From Sporosarcina ureae (GTDB lineage Bacteria; Bacillota; Bacilli; Bacillales_A; Planococcaceae), in contig NZ_CP015109.1 in NCBI RefSeq assembly GCF_002082015.1, positions 1,118,001-1,182,000 on the forward strand: a DNA stretch of 64,000 nt, read 5' to 3'. The position numbers and the translations under genes are program-made. Position 1 is the first letter of the stretch. Every line of letters begins with the position of its first letter. Of the stretch, positions 37,251 to 46,509 are shown piece by piece. The notes under the pieces were generated by a model. The model had not been told where the DNA came from, searched no databases, and saw nothing but the letters and a program-made list of their open reading frames with translations.

Positions 37251-37283
37251 CTAATAGGAATTTCCGTGTAATATCCTAGATAG

Positions 37284-37745
37284 TTATCTCTCTAGCAGTG
37301 TACTTTCAACTGTGTTCTTCGTTGAAAGCTTTTCACAAATATTTTCTTTTTGGCGTTCCCACTTTTCATTCACACACAGCTTCCTATTGTTCCCTTCTTT
37401 TGCTTTGGTACAGAAAGAACGAAATAGGCTGCTTGAACAATCTTCACATTCGTAAACTTTCACACTTTCTTGTGAAGTGATAACGGTCCGGCCGATTGGA
37501 AAAATGATGGAACTCCAGTTATTTATCATCTGGACAAGTAAAAGTAACTGTAGCTTCATCATATGCCCAATTGGCTGTATTGAAAGGGTCGGTTTTGTAC
37601 TTCTTTTTCGTTTCTTTCCGATAGTGGTTATAGGTAATAAGTGGAATACGCTGTCGGTTTTCAATGACATCTCCTTAATTCTGTTCACTTCCACAACCCG
37701 CATCTGCGACAATATAATGCGGTAGATAAAAAAAGCCTTATTCAA
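37284..37745 (-). pseudogene. IS1182-family transposase remnant
   Basis: The C-terminal part of an IS1182 transposase spread over two frames. One frame reads HYIVADAGCGSEQN, then KYKTDPFNTANWAYDEATVTFTCPDD with in-frame stops. The other reads KVYECEDCSSSLFRSFCTKA, then KEGNNRKLCVNEKWERQKE. The catalytic N-terminal part is absent. A plus-strand hairpin with T run (37756-37797, GGACCCAAC / GTTGGGTC) borders it. It is an old insertion now truncated, in the IS-rich gap between IS110 and IS4. Confidence 0.72.
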
Positions 37746-37755
37746 TGGTATCCAA

Positions 37756-37797
37756 GAACGGACCCAACAACAAATCTCGTTGGGTCTGTTCTTTTTC
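37756..37797 (+). terminator. Terminator-like hairpin next to the IS1182 remnant
   Basis: GACCCAAC / GTTGGGTC stem with flanking AAC/GTT pairs, followed by CTTTTT. Confidence 0.6.
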
Positions 37798-37887
37798 GAT
37801 TTGATGAAGGTTTTGTCCTAGCCTCTTTATTAATAGGAATAATTATTTATTTATGATTATTCATTCCAATTGACAGCATTTGTATTA

Positions 37888-37896
37888 TAGTAAGTC
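37888..37896 (+). repeat. Target-site duplication of the IS4 element (left)
   Basis: ATAGTAAGT occurs here and at 39159-39167, directly abutting both ends of the IS4 element. Confidence 0.88.
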
Positions 37897-39158
37897 ACGC
37901 ATGTTGATTAACCAAAATTATACAGTATTTAATTGATTGATCCTCCAATGAAAATCTAGGGTTTCATTCAAACTAATACGCCACTCAATTGGCAGCTCAC
38001 CACAAAGAAACAGGCGTGTAAAACCTGCAAATGACAAGGGTTTTATGTGCTTTACCTTACGACCCTGTACATGAATAAATTTCAGTAAAACATAAGCAAT
38101 CATAGCCGCAAACAACTGATTGTACACGGCATTTGATGATGTTCCGAACAGCACAGGAACATTCAATTTTGCTTAATCCAACGGAAAAATGACTCGATAG
38201 CCCAACGTAATTTGTACATTCCGGCAATTTCTTCTGCTGTTATGTCCATTAAACTGGTCACGACGCGGATATCTTTTCCACGATGGTCTGTAAATTGTAC
38301 AACGCGATGCCGTTTCTTCGTCTGTTTCTGTAGAGTACCGAGTGTGCACGTGAAATCAGCGGTTACGTTAGAATCTTTAGTCCGCGTACCTTTCAATGAT
38401 TTCTTCCTATTCAATTGAATATTGTCTTTTAAACGGAGGACAAAATGTTGTTTTTCTTTTTCAGCCACGTAACGATCAACCTTATCAATTGAAAAGTATG
38501 CACGGTCACAAACTAAGATAAAGCGTTTATCTTCAAGGCCTATACCTACAGGGCCGTCATTTTTGAGACCTGTTGTTTCAACGATTTGAAGAGGCATCTC
38601 TGTTTCATTTGTGAAGCTAACATGTAGTTTTATGCCCGAACGTTCGCCATGATAAACAGCCCAGGGTAAACGTGTTTTTCCAACAGTAATGGTTGTCGAA
38701 TCAATGAAAAGAAGTGTTTTCGGCATCTTTAACGTGCGACGTGTAGCACGATTTAGCTTGCCAACAACGACTTCGAAAATACGTTTCATAATTGCGTAAT
38801 CTAACGTTTTCATATGCTTTGACAGTGATGAATGATCCACAGAAATAAGTCCTATACTTGGCCCTACATCGGCTGCGTGGCGCAGGCTCTTCCATTCATT
38901 GGTTGCGGCACTAATTAAATAGGAAATGACGGTAGAAACCGTGCATTTTCGAGCTGTATCTGTATAGTTAAACTCCAGTAAAATAGCCTGGAGCTCTGCA
39001 TCTGAAAGAAATTTTTGAATCAGATTGTAGGACGTGGTATTCTTATTCATGAGAGATTCCTCGTTTCGTCAATGTTGGTGTGGTAACTTACATTGTACAA
39101 GAGGGTCTCTCTTTTTTGTAGTTATTTATTGGTAGAAACTAGATAATCAACACGCATG
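37897..39158 (-). mobile_element. IS4-family insertion sequence, 1262 bp
   Basis: The left end begins CACGCATGTTGATTAACC and the right end, read inward, CATGCGTGTTGATTATC. These are imperfect terminal inverted repeats of about 16 bases. The element is flanked by a perfect 9-bp duplication, ATAGTAAGT. It contains a single transposase gene that carries a frameshift near its 3' end. It landed just after the stop of the SpoIIP-family gene and leaves that gene intact. The perfect duplication shows a recent, simple insertion. Confidence 0.9.
37918..39050 (-). pseudogene. IS4-family transposase, frameshifted near the C-terminus
   Basis: The first frame (295 residues) contains the DDE residues in LLFIDSTTI and LVCDRAYF and the IS4 signature Y-x2-R-x3-E-x6-K in YKLRWAIESFFRWIK. 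It stops after IKQN. The next frame continues LNVPVLFGTSSNAVYNQLF for about 80 residues. One missing T in AATTGA (about 38166-38170) accounts for the break. All catalytic residues precede the break, but the C-terminal part is normally needed, so this copy is probably inactive. Confidence 0.83.
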
Positions 39159-39167
39159 ATAGTAAGT
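39159..39167 (+). repeat. Target-site duplication of the IS4 element (right)
   Basis: Second copy of ATAGTAAGT, starting at the base after the right inverted repeat. Confidence 0.88.
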
Positions 39168-39173
39168 ACAAGA

Positions 39174-39992
39174 TTATTTAGTTTTTGGAGGATATTCGCT
39201 CAGTAATGTCTGTGAAACAGCTTTTGCGAGTACAGCTGACGTTCGATTTAATTCCGCTTCATCATTTCCAATTCCACCCATTTCAACAAGAACAAGACGT
39301 TTGTGAAGATCCTGATTATATTTTCCATCCACGCCATGACCGGATTTAAATACGATACTCTTTGTAATATTGGGTACTTCCTTTTCCATTCTGGCCATCA
39401 GTTTCTCAGCTAATTCCTGATTCAATTTGAAATTTGCATGATCACCACCGACAACAAATACGACTTGCGCAAATTTTTCCCCTTCATAAGTGATGGTCGT
39501 TCTATCCGCATTAAGTGAATCACGATGTATGTCGATTATGATATCATAATCCGTATCCTTCAACGCTTTCTGCACATATGGCCTAGCCACATCATACGAT
39601 TTATGAAATGGAATTCCTGCTTTATTCATTTCTGCTGTAAAATCAACGTCAATAATATCTGTTTCTAATCCATTGAACTCCAATTGAGACCTAATTGTTT
39701 CACTAAGGTTCATAATATTGGCTTCTTCATGGTAAACCGCAATTTTCCCATCATGCTTTAGAGTGATGGGTTCAAATGCTTCCTGCGAATGTGTGGCGTA
39801 TAAAAGCGCACGCATTTCTGTTTGGACTTCAGGTTCCTGTTCGATTATATTTCCTGCGTAAACTAATTTTCCGTCATCTGATGAAACAACAGCTATTTCT
39901 TCCGGTATTTCAACCTGAATCTGTACCAAGACAATTGGAAACAAGAATAGTAAGAAGATGAGTGTACTCCAGATTTTCAACGATTTTTTCAT
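39174..39992 (-). CDS. SpoIIP-family N-acetylmuramoyl-L-alanine amidase
   Basis: A 272-residue membrane-anchored protein (helix at about residues 8-26) with a SpoIIP catalytic domain. YATHSQEAF carries the first His, IDIHRDSLNADRTT the second, and VEMGGIGNDEAELNRT the Glu. SpoIIP degrades peptidoglycan during engulfment together with SpoIID. This protein is shorter than canonical SpoIIP (about 400) and lacks its long linker, so it may be a paralogue with another role. The ATG at 39992 follows GGAGGG. IS4 lies right after its stop codon. Confidence 0.8.
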   Translation of the reverse strand: MKKSLKIWSTLIFLLFLFPIVLVQIQVEIPEEIAVVSSDDGKLVYAGNIIEQEPEVQTEMRALLYATHSQEAFEPITLKHDGKIAVYHEEANIMNLSETIRSQLEFNGLETDIIDVDFTAEMNKAGIPFHKSYDVARPYVQKALKDTDYDIIIDIHRDSLNADRTTITYEGEKFAQVVFVVGGDHANFKLNQELAEKLMARMEKEVPNITKSIVFKSGHGVDGKYNQDLHKRLVLVEMGGIGNDEAELNRTSAVLAKAVSQTLLSEYPPKTK

Positions 39993-40041
39993 GGACAACC
40001 CTCCGTAAACCGATATATGCGGTGTTGGTATGTTAAAGTAT

Positions 40042-40418
40042 TTAACTTACAATAAACCGTCCAATCATCCCTAATTCTTTATGTCCTGGTATCGTACAAT
40101 AAAATTCATAAATTCCAGATTCAGTAAGGCTAAATGTTAGCGTTTCCGTATTTTCAGGTGCAGCATGAAGATGTAATAAGTTTTTATCTTGTCCATGATT
40201 CTGTTCGGATTTCTTTGTTATATTAAAAGAGGAAGTCCGAATTTCAATGTCATGATCAATCTTATCCAAATTTTTGAGAGTTAATGTAATTGGTTTATCT
40301 TTCTCAACAAGAATTTTAGTTTTTGAGTACTTCATTTCAGTAGTTTCTATAGCAATAAATTGGCTATTCGTATTAAAGTCTTCTCTATTATTAATTGTTG
40401 CTGAATGACCATTATGTT
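40042..40418 (-). pseudogene. 3' part of a membrane-cupredoxin gene cut by IS21 copy 1
   Basis: This fragment encodes the extracellular cupredoxin domain of the interrupted gene. The conserved stretch runs from HDIEI through HLHAAPENTETLTF to the copper site YEFYCTIPGHKELGMIGRF, with Cys, His and Met ligands. The open frame upstream of 40424 (up to 40488) is insertion-sequence DNA. The 5' part lies at 42819-43365. Removing the IS and one copy of GTAAC rejoins the two parts in frame (SKL-QHNGHS), giving a protein of about 310 residues. Confidence 0.8.
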
Positions 40419-40423
40419 GTAAC
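40419..40423 (+). repeat. Target-site duplication of IS21 copy 1 (left)
   Basis: GTAAC; the same five bases follow the right end at 42819-42823. Confidence 0.88.
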
Positions 40424-40496
40424 TGTGTTTTGCAAGAAGAAAGTGCATAAGTTTGCAATGAAAAATACACAAGCTTGCCAGCCTTCAATTTAGTTT

Positions 40497-41222
40497 TTAT
40501 CTTTGTCGCGATAAAGCGTTTGTAACTCTGAAACTATCTCCAGTAAAATTCAAAATGTGAGCATGATGGATCACACGATCTACTAATGCGGCAGTTAGTC
40601 TAGAATCACTAAATACACGATTCCATTGACTAAACTCCAGGTTTGACGTGATAATCAAGCTTTTCTGTTCGTACCAATCTGAAATAAGTTGGAAAAGGAG
40701 CTCAGCTCCTTCTTTGTTGAAGGGTACGTATCCCATCTCATCTAAAATAATTAAATCCACACTTTTGAATCGACCTCTAAACTGCGCTAATTTGCCGTCG
40801 CGCCATGCTTTTTCCAATGATTCAGCGAGATCAGAAACTCTGTAAAAGCGTACTTCTAATCCACGCTTACAAGCCTCATAACCTATGCCAGTTGCGAGAT
40901 GTGTTTTCCCTGTACCTGGTGCTCCAGTTAATATCAAGTTCTCTCTACGACCGATAAAGTCTACCTTACATAGTTCCTCACTATCAATGTGTGCTGGAAA
41001 ATGAATTTGTTCATTCCATTGAAATGAAGAAAGTGACTTCTTCTGAGTAAATTTAGCTTTCTTTATTAAACGTTCTGATTTTGCTTCCTCTCGGAATTGA
41101 AGTTCCTTTTGAAACAACTCATCTAAAAATTGAGTAGGATTCTCGAAAGGGATATCTTCGTAAATCTCATTCACATAAGCCAAGCGTAATGTTTTACAAA
41201 TACTTTTCAGATTAGAAGTCAT
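40497..41222 (-). CDS. istB: IstB-like ATPase of IS21 copy 1
   Basis: A 241-residue AAA+ ATPase that selects target DNA and stimulates the IstA transposase. Walker A is GAPGTGKTHLATG (about 98-110) and Walker B VDLIILDEMGY (about 155-165). The N-terminal region is helical. It overlaps istA by four bases (ATGA), giving coupled translation. The protein is identical to the copy at 44039-44764. Confidence 0.94.
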   Translation of the reverse strand: MTSNLKSICKTLRLAYVNEIYEDIPFENPTQFLDELFQKELQFREEAKSERLIKKAKFTQKKSLSSFQWNEQIHFPAHIDSEELCKVDFIGRRENLILTGAPGTGKTHLATGIGYEACKRGLEVRFYRVSDLAESLEKAWRDGKLAQFRGRFKSVDLIILDEMGYVPFNKEGAELLFQLISDWYEQKSLIITSNLEFSQWNRVFSDSRLTAALVDRVIHHAHILNFTGDSFRVTNALSRQR

Positions 41223-42664
41223 CGAGTTTCACCTTCAATCTGTGACGTACTTTGTAACTGATCATACATACTCCAATTAACATCATAAGGATGCTCTTCA
41301 GGTTCTTTTAAGACTTCAGATTGGCCACTCAAGAGGTCGTAGAATTCATCATTGATTTGGTTCATATTATGAGTTGCTAATAGCGCTATTAACCAATGTA
41401 AACGTTCTTTACGAATCGTCAGATTTGAGATATTGATGTATTCATAAATACGACCTGGAAGATACGGAGAGAACCGTGAATAGCTTACTGCACGCGGTTT
41501 ACTTAACCAAGATTTTAAGATTGATTGCCAGGGAATCTCACGATTCTTATGCATATAAGGACGGTTGTCTTCATATAGAATCTCTCCGTGAGGAGATAGT
41601 ACTTTGAATCGGTTCCAATATTTCACAATAGATAAGGATGGATAGTTATTTCCTCTTGGAATATAGACTCTCACTTTATCTAAAGTGATTTCACCATACT
41701 TATTAGACTGAACCTTACTCTCTTTAAACACGGGGAATTCTTCATCTGGTAGAGCCAATAAATATTCAAATTCTTCCTCCAAAAGTTTTTGTATCGAGAT
41801 TTTCTTCTCATAATGAATTCGTTCTCGATCTTTTGTATGCTTTTGCTGCAATAAGTTCGTCAGATGTTCCAAGTTCTCTATAACTGGTGCGGGCGTGATG
41901 AAGTTATATCGAACATAGCCAACTTTATTTTCTACATTTCCTTTCTCGTGTCCTGAATACGGATTACAGGCTTGAGGTTCGAATCCGTAATGATTCGCAA
42001 ACTGTAAGAATTCATTTGCAAACACAGTTTCTTCGTGTTTATTTCTTGGTTTAGTGACAGCGGTTACCATGTTGTCGATTCGGATTTTTCTTGGTACGCC
42101 ACCTAGCTGCTGAAATATTTTCTTGAGTCCATAGAGAAGACATTCTTGATTTTCTGATGGCAACGGAATTGAATAGGCATCATTACTGAACGGTAGGGTC
42201 ATAATTAAACAGTGAATATCACGATACTTACCATCTTGTACAGCTTCCATTAACCCGAAATCTAACTGCGCTTCTGCAGGCGGATGTATAAGACGCTCAT
42301 AGTTTTTATCTGTAGTTTCATCTTCAATATTTTCTCTACTTTCTCGCCACTCTTTAATAAAGTACGATACGGTCCGATAGGAACCTTTGAATCCTAGAGC
42401 TTGTAGCCCAGTAAAGATCCCTTGGTTTGTTCTCCGTTTCTTTCTCTTTAGCTTTTGATCTTCCCAAAGCCAATCACTAACAATTTCTCCCCATTTTTCT
42501 TCGTACATCATACCGGATCTTTTCAACACTTTCTCTTGAGGCAGTTGGTCTTCATCCGCATACTTTTTAACAGTTCTCCAATTAAGATGTAACGTTTTTG
42601 CTATGTGATTTATAGATAATGATTTCTGATTCCTCATTAATTTGATACAATTGATTTCAGGCAT
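41219..42664 (-). CDS. istA: IstA transposase of IS21 copy 1
   Basis: A DDE transposase of about 481 residues. The N-terminal helix-turn-helix (NHIAKTLHLNWRTVKKY) is followed by an integrase core with Asp in AQLDFGLMEA, Asp in IRIDNMVTA and Glu in GHEKGNVENKVGYVR. The C-terminal region has a beta-rich DNA-binding part. The ATG at 42664 lies nine bases after AGAGGA; upstream starts in frame reach 42682. Identical in protein sequence to copy 2. Confidence 0.93.
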   Translation of the reverse strand: MPEINCIKLMRNQKSLSINHIAKTLHLNWRTVKKYADEDQLPQEKVLKRSGMMYEEKWGEIVSDWLWEDQKLKRKKRRTNQGIFTGLQALGFKGSYRTVSYFIKEWRESRENIEDETTDKNYERLIHPPAEAQLDFGLMEAVQDGKYRDIHCLIMTLPFSNDAYSIPLPSENQECLLYGLKKIFQQLGGVPRKIRIDNMVTAVTKPRNKHEETVFANEFLQFANHYGFEPQACNPYSGHEKGNVENKVGYVRYNFITPAPVIENLEHLTNLLQQKHTKDRERIHYEKKISIQKLLEEEFEYLLALPDEEFPVFKESKVQSNKYGEITLDKVRVYIPRGNNYPSLSIVKYWNRFKVLSPHGEILYEDNRPYMHKNREIPWQSILKSWLSKPRAVSYSRFSPYLPGRIYEYINISNLTIRKERLHWLIALLATHNMNQINDEFYDLLSGQSEVLKEPEEHPYDVNWSMYDQLQSTSQIEGETR

Positions 42665-42818
42665 TGCCAGCATTCCTCTCAACCTCCACTGATTTGATTC
42701 GACACCAATACAGTAGAGAAATTTTGGAAGGCTGGCAAGCCTTTTATTATTATTTTACAATTGCAGCGTTATGTACTTATTCCTTTCAAAACTCTGTACT
42801 TCTATCTTGCACTACACA

Positions 42819-42823
42819 GTAAC
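42819..42823 (+). repeat. Target-site duplication of IS21 copy 1 (right)
   Basis: GTAAC, matching 40419-40423. Confidence 0.88.
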
Positions 42824-43365
42824 TTCGAATTCATTAATTCCCCACTCTCTTCCGCGAATGAATTTCCCGAAATTATATACACTGCTATAAAAACAGATAG
42901 TAAAACTGGTTTTAAAAACCATCTTTTATTTTCTATTTTAGTTCCTTTTGAACTTTTTAAAATGGTAATCACAAAAATTGTACTGATGGATAAAAATAAA
43001 AATATTTTTATCAAATTGATTGACTGATTTACAATAATCATTTCACCTAACATTGCGCCCATCATGCCACCCATTAAGCCGGCCATTACTCCCTCTATCA
43101 CGCAGAGTATTCCGAAACAAAACCCACATAAAGCACCTGCCAGGATACCTATAGTCATTGATAGTATTGTTGAAAAATATAAATCCCCTTGATAGGTTAC
43201 ACCGAATAGGACACCAGCAGTCAAACCTACATTCATTCCAAAGAACATTGAAATCATCATTCCATGCATCGTTCGAAATCTTTTCCTCCAGATTATTGCT
43301 AATGTAACAACGATTAGTGTTAACAAGCCGAGCGAACCTAGTATAAATATTTCATAGTTCCCCAT
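42819..43365 (-). pseudogene. 5' part of the membrane-cupredoxin gene split by IS21 copy 1
   Basis: The N-terminal about 180 residues of the split gene, from an ATG at 43365 with GAGGTGGGGG upstream. It starts MGNYEIFILGSLGLLTLIVV and holds five or so membrane helices rich in Gly and Met (GVMAGLMGGMMGAMLGEM). Then comes a further helix that looks like an internal signal segment (LSVFIAVYIISGNSFA) leading to the extracellular side. The cupredoxin domain that followed is at 40042-40418. The layout suggests a membrane copper-handling protein. Confidence 0.72.
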
Positions 43366-43592
43366 CAATCCCCCACCTCTTAAACTAAAATATATTGATT
43401 TTCCATATTCAAATAAAAGATAATATACCTTATAAGGGTATGTAACCAATGTGGACTACATGACTGACATTTGGGGATAATTCTATTATTCTGAGTATAA
43501 AAAGAACATATATACTGCATAATTCTTGCATATTTACTAGGTATACTAAAGATATACTTATAATTGGAAAATTGAGGGGGGGTAATTAATTG

Positions 43593-43656
43593 AGTGTCCA
43601 ATCATTCACACAATCGCTATGTACCGGAAAATTATTTTACATTCTTTATTTGCTTG
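43593..43656 (+). pseudogene. Truncated copB-like 5' end
   Basis: GTGTCCAATCATTCACAC and a GAGGGGGGGTAATTA leader closely match the start of the intact copB at 46510 (ATGTCAAATCATTCACAC with GGAGTTAATTA). The reading frame continues as N-R-Y-V-P-E-N and then stops. It is a decayed duplicate of the copB start. The next 300 bases to 43965 have no recognisable coding content. Confidence 0.5.
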
Positions 43657-43965
43657 TGAACCAAAATGCAATAGCATTCAGGCAAACTTTCCATATTACG
43701 AAGTTGAATCAAAAGCAAATTCCAAAAAGTTCATATTCACTGTGGGTTTTATGCAATGGCCCGCTTTGAATCGGAATACGGAAAAGGATCGAAATAAAGC
43801 AATTTTGAAATTCAAGGGAACCGAAATCCTTTCATTGACTTTCCTAAATCTATAGAAAAACTAGCTTTTTCCTAGTAAAACACATAGTAAAAAGTCCAGC
43901 ACAATCAATAAAGTACTATAAAATCATTTTTCCTATTCGAGATGTTAAAACTACACCGCACATGT
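43657..43965. other. Gap without recognisable gene
   Basis: A 78-codon frame at 43619-43855 has no ribosome binding site and no recognised similarity. The stretch lies between the copB relic and IS21 copy 2 and is probably decayed coding DNA. Confidence 0.4.
43961..43965 (+). repeat. Target-site duplication of IS21 copy 2 (left)
   Basis: CATGT, repeated at 46361-46365. Confidence 0.87.
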
Positions 43966-44038
43966 TGTGTTTTGCAAGAAGAAAGTGCATAAGTTTGCAA
44001 TGAAAAATACACAAGCTTGCCAGCCTTCAATTTAGTTT

Positions 44039-44764
44039 TTATCTTTGTCGCGATAAAGCGTTTGTAACTCTGAAACTATCTCCAGTAAAATTCAAAATGT
44101 GAGCATGATGGATCACACGATCTACTAATGCGGCAGTTAGTCTAGAATCACTAAATACACGATTCCATTGACTAAACTCCAGGTTTGACGTGATAATCAA
44201 GCTTTTCTGTTCGTACCAATCTGAAATAAGTTGGAAAAGGAGCTCAGCTCCTTCTTTGTTGAAGGGTACGTATCCCATCTCATCTAAAATAATTAAATCC
44301 ACACTTTTGAATCGACCTCTAAACTGCGCTAATTTGCCGTCGCGCCATGCTTTTTCCAATGATTCAGCGAGATCAGAAACTCTGTAAAAGCGTACTTCTA
44401 ATCCACGCTTACAAGCCTCATAACCTATGCCAGTTGCGAGATGTGTTTTCCCTGTACCTGGTGCTCCAGTTAATATCAAGTTCTCTCTACGACCGATAAA
44501 GTCTACCTTACATAGTTCCTCACTATCAATGTGTGCTGGAAAATGAATTTGTTCATTCCATTGAAATGAAGAAAGTGACTTCTTCTGAGTAAATTTAGCT
44601 TTCTTTATTAAACGTTCTGATTTTGCTTCCTCTCGGAATTGAAGTTCCTTTTGAAACAACTCATCTAAAAATTGAGTAGGATTCTCGAAAGGGATATCTT
44701 CGTAAATCTCATTCACATAAGCCAAGCGTAATGTTTTACAAATACTTTTCAGATTAGAAGTCAT
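44039..44764 (-). CDS. istB: IstB-like ATPase of IS21 copy 2
   Basis: A 241-residue AAA+ helper ATPase, identical in protein sequence to the copy at 40497-41222, with the same Walker A and B motifs and the same four-base overlap with istA. It is intact and presumably functional. Confidence 0.94.
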   Translation of the reverse strand: MTSNLKSICKTLRLAYVNEIYEDIPFENPTQFLDELFQKELQFREEAKSERLIKKAKFTQKKSLSSFQWNEQIHFPAHIDSEELCKVDFIGRRENLILTGAPGTGKTHLATGIGYEACKRGLEVRFYRVSDLAESLEKAWRDGKLAQFRGRFKSVDLIILDEMGYVPFNKEGAELLFQLISDWYEQKSLIITSNLEFSQWNRVFSDSRLTAALVDRVIHHAHILNFTGDSFRVTNALSRQR

Positions 44765-46206
44765 CGAGTTTCACCTTCAATCTGTGACGTACTTTGTAAC
44801 TGATCATACATACTCCAATTAACATCATAAGGATGCTCTTCAGGTTCTTTTAAGACTTCAGATTGGCCACTCAAGAGGTCGTAGAATTCATCATTGATTT
44901 GGTTCATATTATGAGTTGCTAATAGCGCTATTAACCAATGTAAACGTTCTTTACGAATCGTCAGATTTGAGATATTGATGTATTCATAAATACGACCTGG
45001 AAGATACGGAGAGAACCGTGAATAGCTTACTGCACGCGGTTTACTTAACCAAGATTTTAAGATTGATTGCCAGGGAATCTCACGATTCTTATGCATATAA
45101 GGACGGTTGTCTTCATATAGAATCTCTCCGTGAGGAGATAGTACTTTGAATCGGTTCCAATATTTCACAATAGATAAGGATGGATAGTTATTTCCTCTTG
45201 GAATATAGACTCTCACTTTATCTAAAGTGATTTCACCATACTTATTAGACTGAACCTTACTCTCTTTAAACACGGGGAATTCTTCATCTGGTAGAGCCAA
45301 TAAATATTCAAATTCTTCCTCCAAAAGTTTTTGTATCGAGATTTTCTTCTCATAATGAATTCGTTCTCGATCTTTTGTATGCTTTTGCTGCAATAAGTTC
45401 GTCAGATGTTCCAAGTTCTCTATAACTGGTGCGGGCGTGATGAAGTTATATCGAACATAGCCAACTTTATTTTCTACATTTCCTTTCTCGTGTCCTGAAT
45501 ACGGATTACAGGCTTGAGGTTCGAATCCGTAATGATTCGCAAACTGTAAGAATTCATTTGCAAACACAGTTTCTTCGTGTTTATTTCTTGGTTTAGTGAC
45601 AGCGGTTACCATGTTGTCGATTCGGATTTTTCTTGGTACGCCACCTAGCTGCTGAAATATTTTCTTGAGTCCATAGAGAAGACATTCTTGATTTTCTGAT
45701 GGCAACGGAATTGAATAGGCATCATTACTGAACGGTAGGGTCATAATTAAACAGTGAATATCACGATACTTACCATCTTGTACAGCTTCCATTAACCCGA
45801 AATCTAACTGCGCTTCTGCAGGCGGATGTATAAGACGCTCATAGTTTTTATCTGTAGTTTCATCTTCAATATTTTCTCTACTTTCTCGCCACTCTTTAAT
45901 AAAGTACGATACGGTCCGATAGGAACCTTTGAATCCTAGAGCTTGTAGCCCAGTAAAGATCCCTTGGTTTGTTCTCCGTTTCTTTCTCTTTAGCTTTTGA
46001 TCTTCCCAAAGCCAATCACTAACAATTTCTCCCCATTTTTCTTCGTACATCATACCGGATCTTTTCAACACTTTCTCTTGAGGCAGTTGGTCTTCATCCG
46101 CATACTTTTTAACAGTTCTCCAATTAAGATGTAACGTTTTTGCTATGTGATTTATAGATAATGATTTCTGATTCCTCATTAATTTGATACAATTGATTTC
46201 AGGCAT
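44761..46206 (-). CDS. istA: IstA transposase of IS21 copy 2
   Basis: A DDE transposase identical in protein sequence to the copy at 41219-42664. The preferred ATG is at 46206, nine bases after AGAGGA; the frame extends to 46224. All catalytic residues are present. Confidence 0.93.
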   Translation of the reverse strand: MPEINCIKLMRNQKSLSINHIAKTLHLNWRTVKKYADEDQLPQEKVLKRSGMMYEEKWGEIVSDWLWEDQKLKRKKRRTNQGIFTGLQALGFKGSYRTVSYFIKEWRESRENIEDETTDKNYERLIHPPAEAQLDFGLMEAVQDGKYRDIHCLIMTLPFSNDAYSIPLPSENQECLLYGLKKIFQQLGGVPRKIRIDNMVTAVTKPRNKHEETVFANEFLQFANHYGFEPQACNPYSGHEKGNVENKVGYVRYNFITPAPVIENLEHLTNLLQQKHTKDRERIHYEKKISIQKLLEEEFEYLLALPDEEFPVFKESKVQSNKYGEITLDKVRVYIPRGNNYPSLSIVKYWNRFKVLSPHGEILYEDNRPYMHKNREIPWQSILKSWLSKPRAVSYSRFSPYLPGRIYEYINISNLTIRKERLHWLIALLATHNMNQINDEFYDLLSGQSEVLKEPEEHPYDVNWSMYDQLQSTSQIEGETR

Positions 46207-46360
46207 TGCCAGCATTCCTCTCAACCTCCACTGATTTGATTCGACACCAATACAGTAGAGAAATTTTGGAAGGCTGGCAAGCCTTTTATTATTATTTTAC
46301 AATTGCAGCGTTATGTACTTATTCCTTTCAAAACTCTGTACTTCTATCTTGCACTACACA

Positions 46361-46365
46361 CATGT
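46361..46365 (+). repeat. Target-site duplication of IS21 copy 2 (right)
   Basis: CATGT, matching 43961-43965. Confidence 0.87.
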
Positions 46366-46509
46366 CTGTCATACCTTAGCGCACATTAGAATTGAAGATT
46401 ATTTACTATATCCAGATAAGCAACTTGGATATTGCATATTTTATGCACAAATTATTGATATACTTAATTTGTACATATTTTGGATAAATTAGAGAGAGGA
46501 GTTAATTAT

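Larger units (their letters stand above)
40424..42818 (-). mobile_element. IS21-family insertion sequence, copy 1 (2395 bp)
   Basis: It begins TGTGTTTTGCAAGAAG and ends in the complement of TGTGTAGTGCAAGATAG, terminal inverted repeats starting TGT as in IS21. It carries istA and istB in one operon and is flanked by GTAAC duplications. The encoded proteins are identical to those of copy 2, so the transposition is recent. It disrupts a membrane-cupredoxin gene. Confidence 0.95.
43966..46360 (-). mobile_element. IS21-family insertion sequence, copy 2 (2395 bp)
   Basis: Same length, ends and orientation as copy 1, 1.15 kb away, with its own target duplication CATGT. Direct repeats this close can recombine and delete the segment between them, which contains the 5' half of the split membrane-cupredoxin gene. 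Confidence 0.95.

Noticed and set aside
38160..38175. Programmed -1 frameshift in the IS4 transposase
   Set aside because: GCAAAATTGA does not give a proper X-XXY-YYZ slippery heptamer in the zero frame, and IS4 elements do not normally use frameshifting; a one-base loss is simpler.
43619..43855. A 78-codon frame between the copB relic and IS21 copy 2
   Set aside because: No ribosome binding site, no recognisable similarity, and it lies within decayed DNA.
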